Below, in pieces: positions 63,388-64,000 of a stretch of 64,000 nt of DNA. Numbering within the stretch: position 1 is the first letter of the stretch; every line of letters begins with the position of its first letter. A program made the position numbers and the translations under genes. The notes below the pieces were generated by a model. That model was not told the DNA's origin. It ran no database searches and was given only the letters and a program-made list of their open reading frames with translations. This stretch comes from Pseudomonadales bacterium (GTDB lineage: Bacteria; Pseudomonadota; Gammaproteobacteria; Pseudomonadales; Azotimanducaceae). The stretch lies in assembly GCA_011525295.1 (NCBI GenBank), contig WTGV01000057.1, positions 22,960 through 86,959 on the forward strand, read 5' to 3'.

Positions 63388-64000
63388 ATGAAGAACCTAC
63401 TTAGCTCCAAAATTTCTTGGGTTGCAATTTTTGCATTACTCACAGGAATTTCAATGCAAGCACAGTCCGGAGATGCTCCCGCGACTACCGAATTGGGAAT
63501 CGGAGGATCAGCACCTCTTATGGTGTACACCGATAACATCGCGGTCAAGTTGAGACTGGAGTCTCAAATTTTTCAGAAGGACACCTATGTCGTCATTGAC
63601 TATACCCAACCAGCAGTTATGGATGTTTGGCCGGGTCTTTATGACTCAATGCGATTTGGAGAAGGAGAAACAACACTAAAAATTCTTGCTGAAAATTTTT
63701 CCTTAGAGATTCCACGAGATCAATTGCGCCGAGCTCCACCCGGAGGCCCGAGTTTCCGTGTGATGCAACAGCTTACTGCAGAGTTTGAAGAGCAAAACGA
63801 AAGGATTGATGTCGCGGCTAAGATCGGCTGGGGGCTATTAAAACACTTCAGTTTAAAACTAGATTTTGACAATAACGAACTTGTACTTTCGCCGGCTTCT
63901 GAACGTACAGAAGAAGACATCGTTGCAGAATACGAAATGCTTGTTAAAGGCGTGGTCAGAGTTGATGGCCGGGTTTGGGTTCCTGTTCAAGACGACGTGT
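63388..64000 (+). CDS. exported paralogue of the TlpA-like protein, cut by the window end
   Basis: The frame starts with ATG at 63388, has a signal peptide (ISWVAIFALLTGISMQAQS) and runs open for 204 codons to the window edge. The visible part is a close paralogue of the protein at 61114: both have GIGG, then SDNIA or TDNIA followed by a KLRLE block, KDTYVVIDY, LRFG or MRFG, LKVLAENF or LKILAENF, and IDVAAKIGW followed by LLKH or ILKH. Whether it also ends in a thioredoxin domain cannot be seen. It is probably transcribed alone, because the terminator at 63113 precedes it. Confidence 0.85.
   Translation, partial: MKNLLSSKISWVAIFALLTGISMQAQSGDAPATTELGIGGSAPLMVYTDNIAVKLRLESQIFQKDTYVVIDYTQPAVMDVWPGLYDSMRFGEGETTLKILAENFSLEIPRDQLRRAPPGGPSFRVMQQLTAEFEEQNERIDVAAKIGWGLLKHFSLKLDFDNNELVLSPASERTEEDIVAEYEMLVKGVVRVDGRVWVPVQDDV

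Noticed and set aside
1..64000. CRISPR arrays, insertion sequences, prophage or rRNA
   Set aside because: No regularly spaced repeats, transposase motifs, phage genes or rRNA segments were seen on reading the window.

Overview
The window reads as chromosomal DNA of a gammaproteobacterium of moderate GC. The evidence is a complete nuo operon with fused nuoCD, proteobacterial-type gshA, acpH, yggX next to mutY, hslR, mpl, cysQ, dsbB, pckA and a yheS-type ABC-F gene. Nothing fixes the genus. GTG and TTG starts are common. I see no insertion sequence, prophage, CRISPR array or rRNA, and one tRNA gene.

Layout. 129-14683 is the respiratory complex I operon nuoA-N, with most genes touching or overlapping. 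14712-19084 holds a CtBP-like D-2-hydroxyacid dehydrogenase and a complete TRAP transporter (dctP, dctQ, dctM). 19220-21106 is a DUF262/DUF1524 (GmrSD-like) restriction gene followed by an AT-rich gene-free stretch with a C9 run. 21521-24557 holds a glycerolipid-type acyltransferase and an acyl-CoA dehydrogenase. 24578-28658 (minus) carries three tandem paralogous membrane proteins, mpl and a secreted DUF1524/HNH nuclease. 28700-32022 is a convergent pair: PPi-dependent phosphofructokinase and K+-dependent membrane pyrophosphatase. Then come a PCuAC copper chaperone and tRNA-Phe(GAA).

32878-35785 is an uncharacterised three-gene cassette: a BtaA-like (DUF3419) aminocarboxypropyl transferase, a GNAT-like protein and a haem-oxygenase-like diiron protein. 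35782-47421 is mostly housekeeping: an FG-GAP/DsbD-N lipoprotein, thpR, cysQ, hslR, pckA, gshA, acpH, dsbB and yheS.

The most unusual region is 47415-55985. On the minus strand an ECF sigma factor and a membrane-anchored putative anti-sigma factor lead a row of four secreted paralogous proteins. These are built only of coiled coils and PDZ domains, with no protease domain. A dCache-HAMP-SpoIIE-STAS phosphatase is transcribed divergently from the sigma gene. I infer a cell-envelope signalling system, which I cannot match to a described one.

56166-58929 carries mutY, yggX, a small membrane protein, a methyltransferase and a conserved protein of unknown function. 59165-60502 is a permease-like protein. 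From 61114 to the window edge are two tandem exported proteins with a retropepsin-like N-terminal half. The first ends in a TlpA-like thioredoxin domain; the second is cut by the window end.
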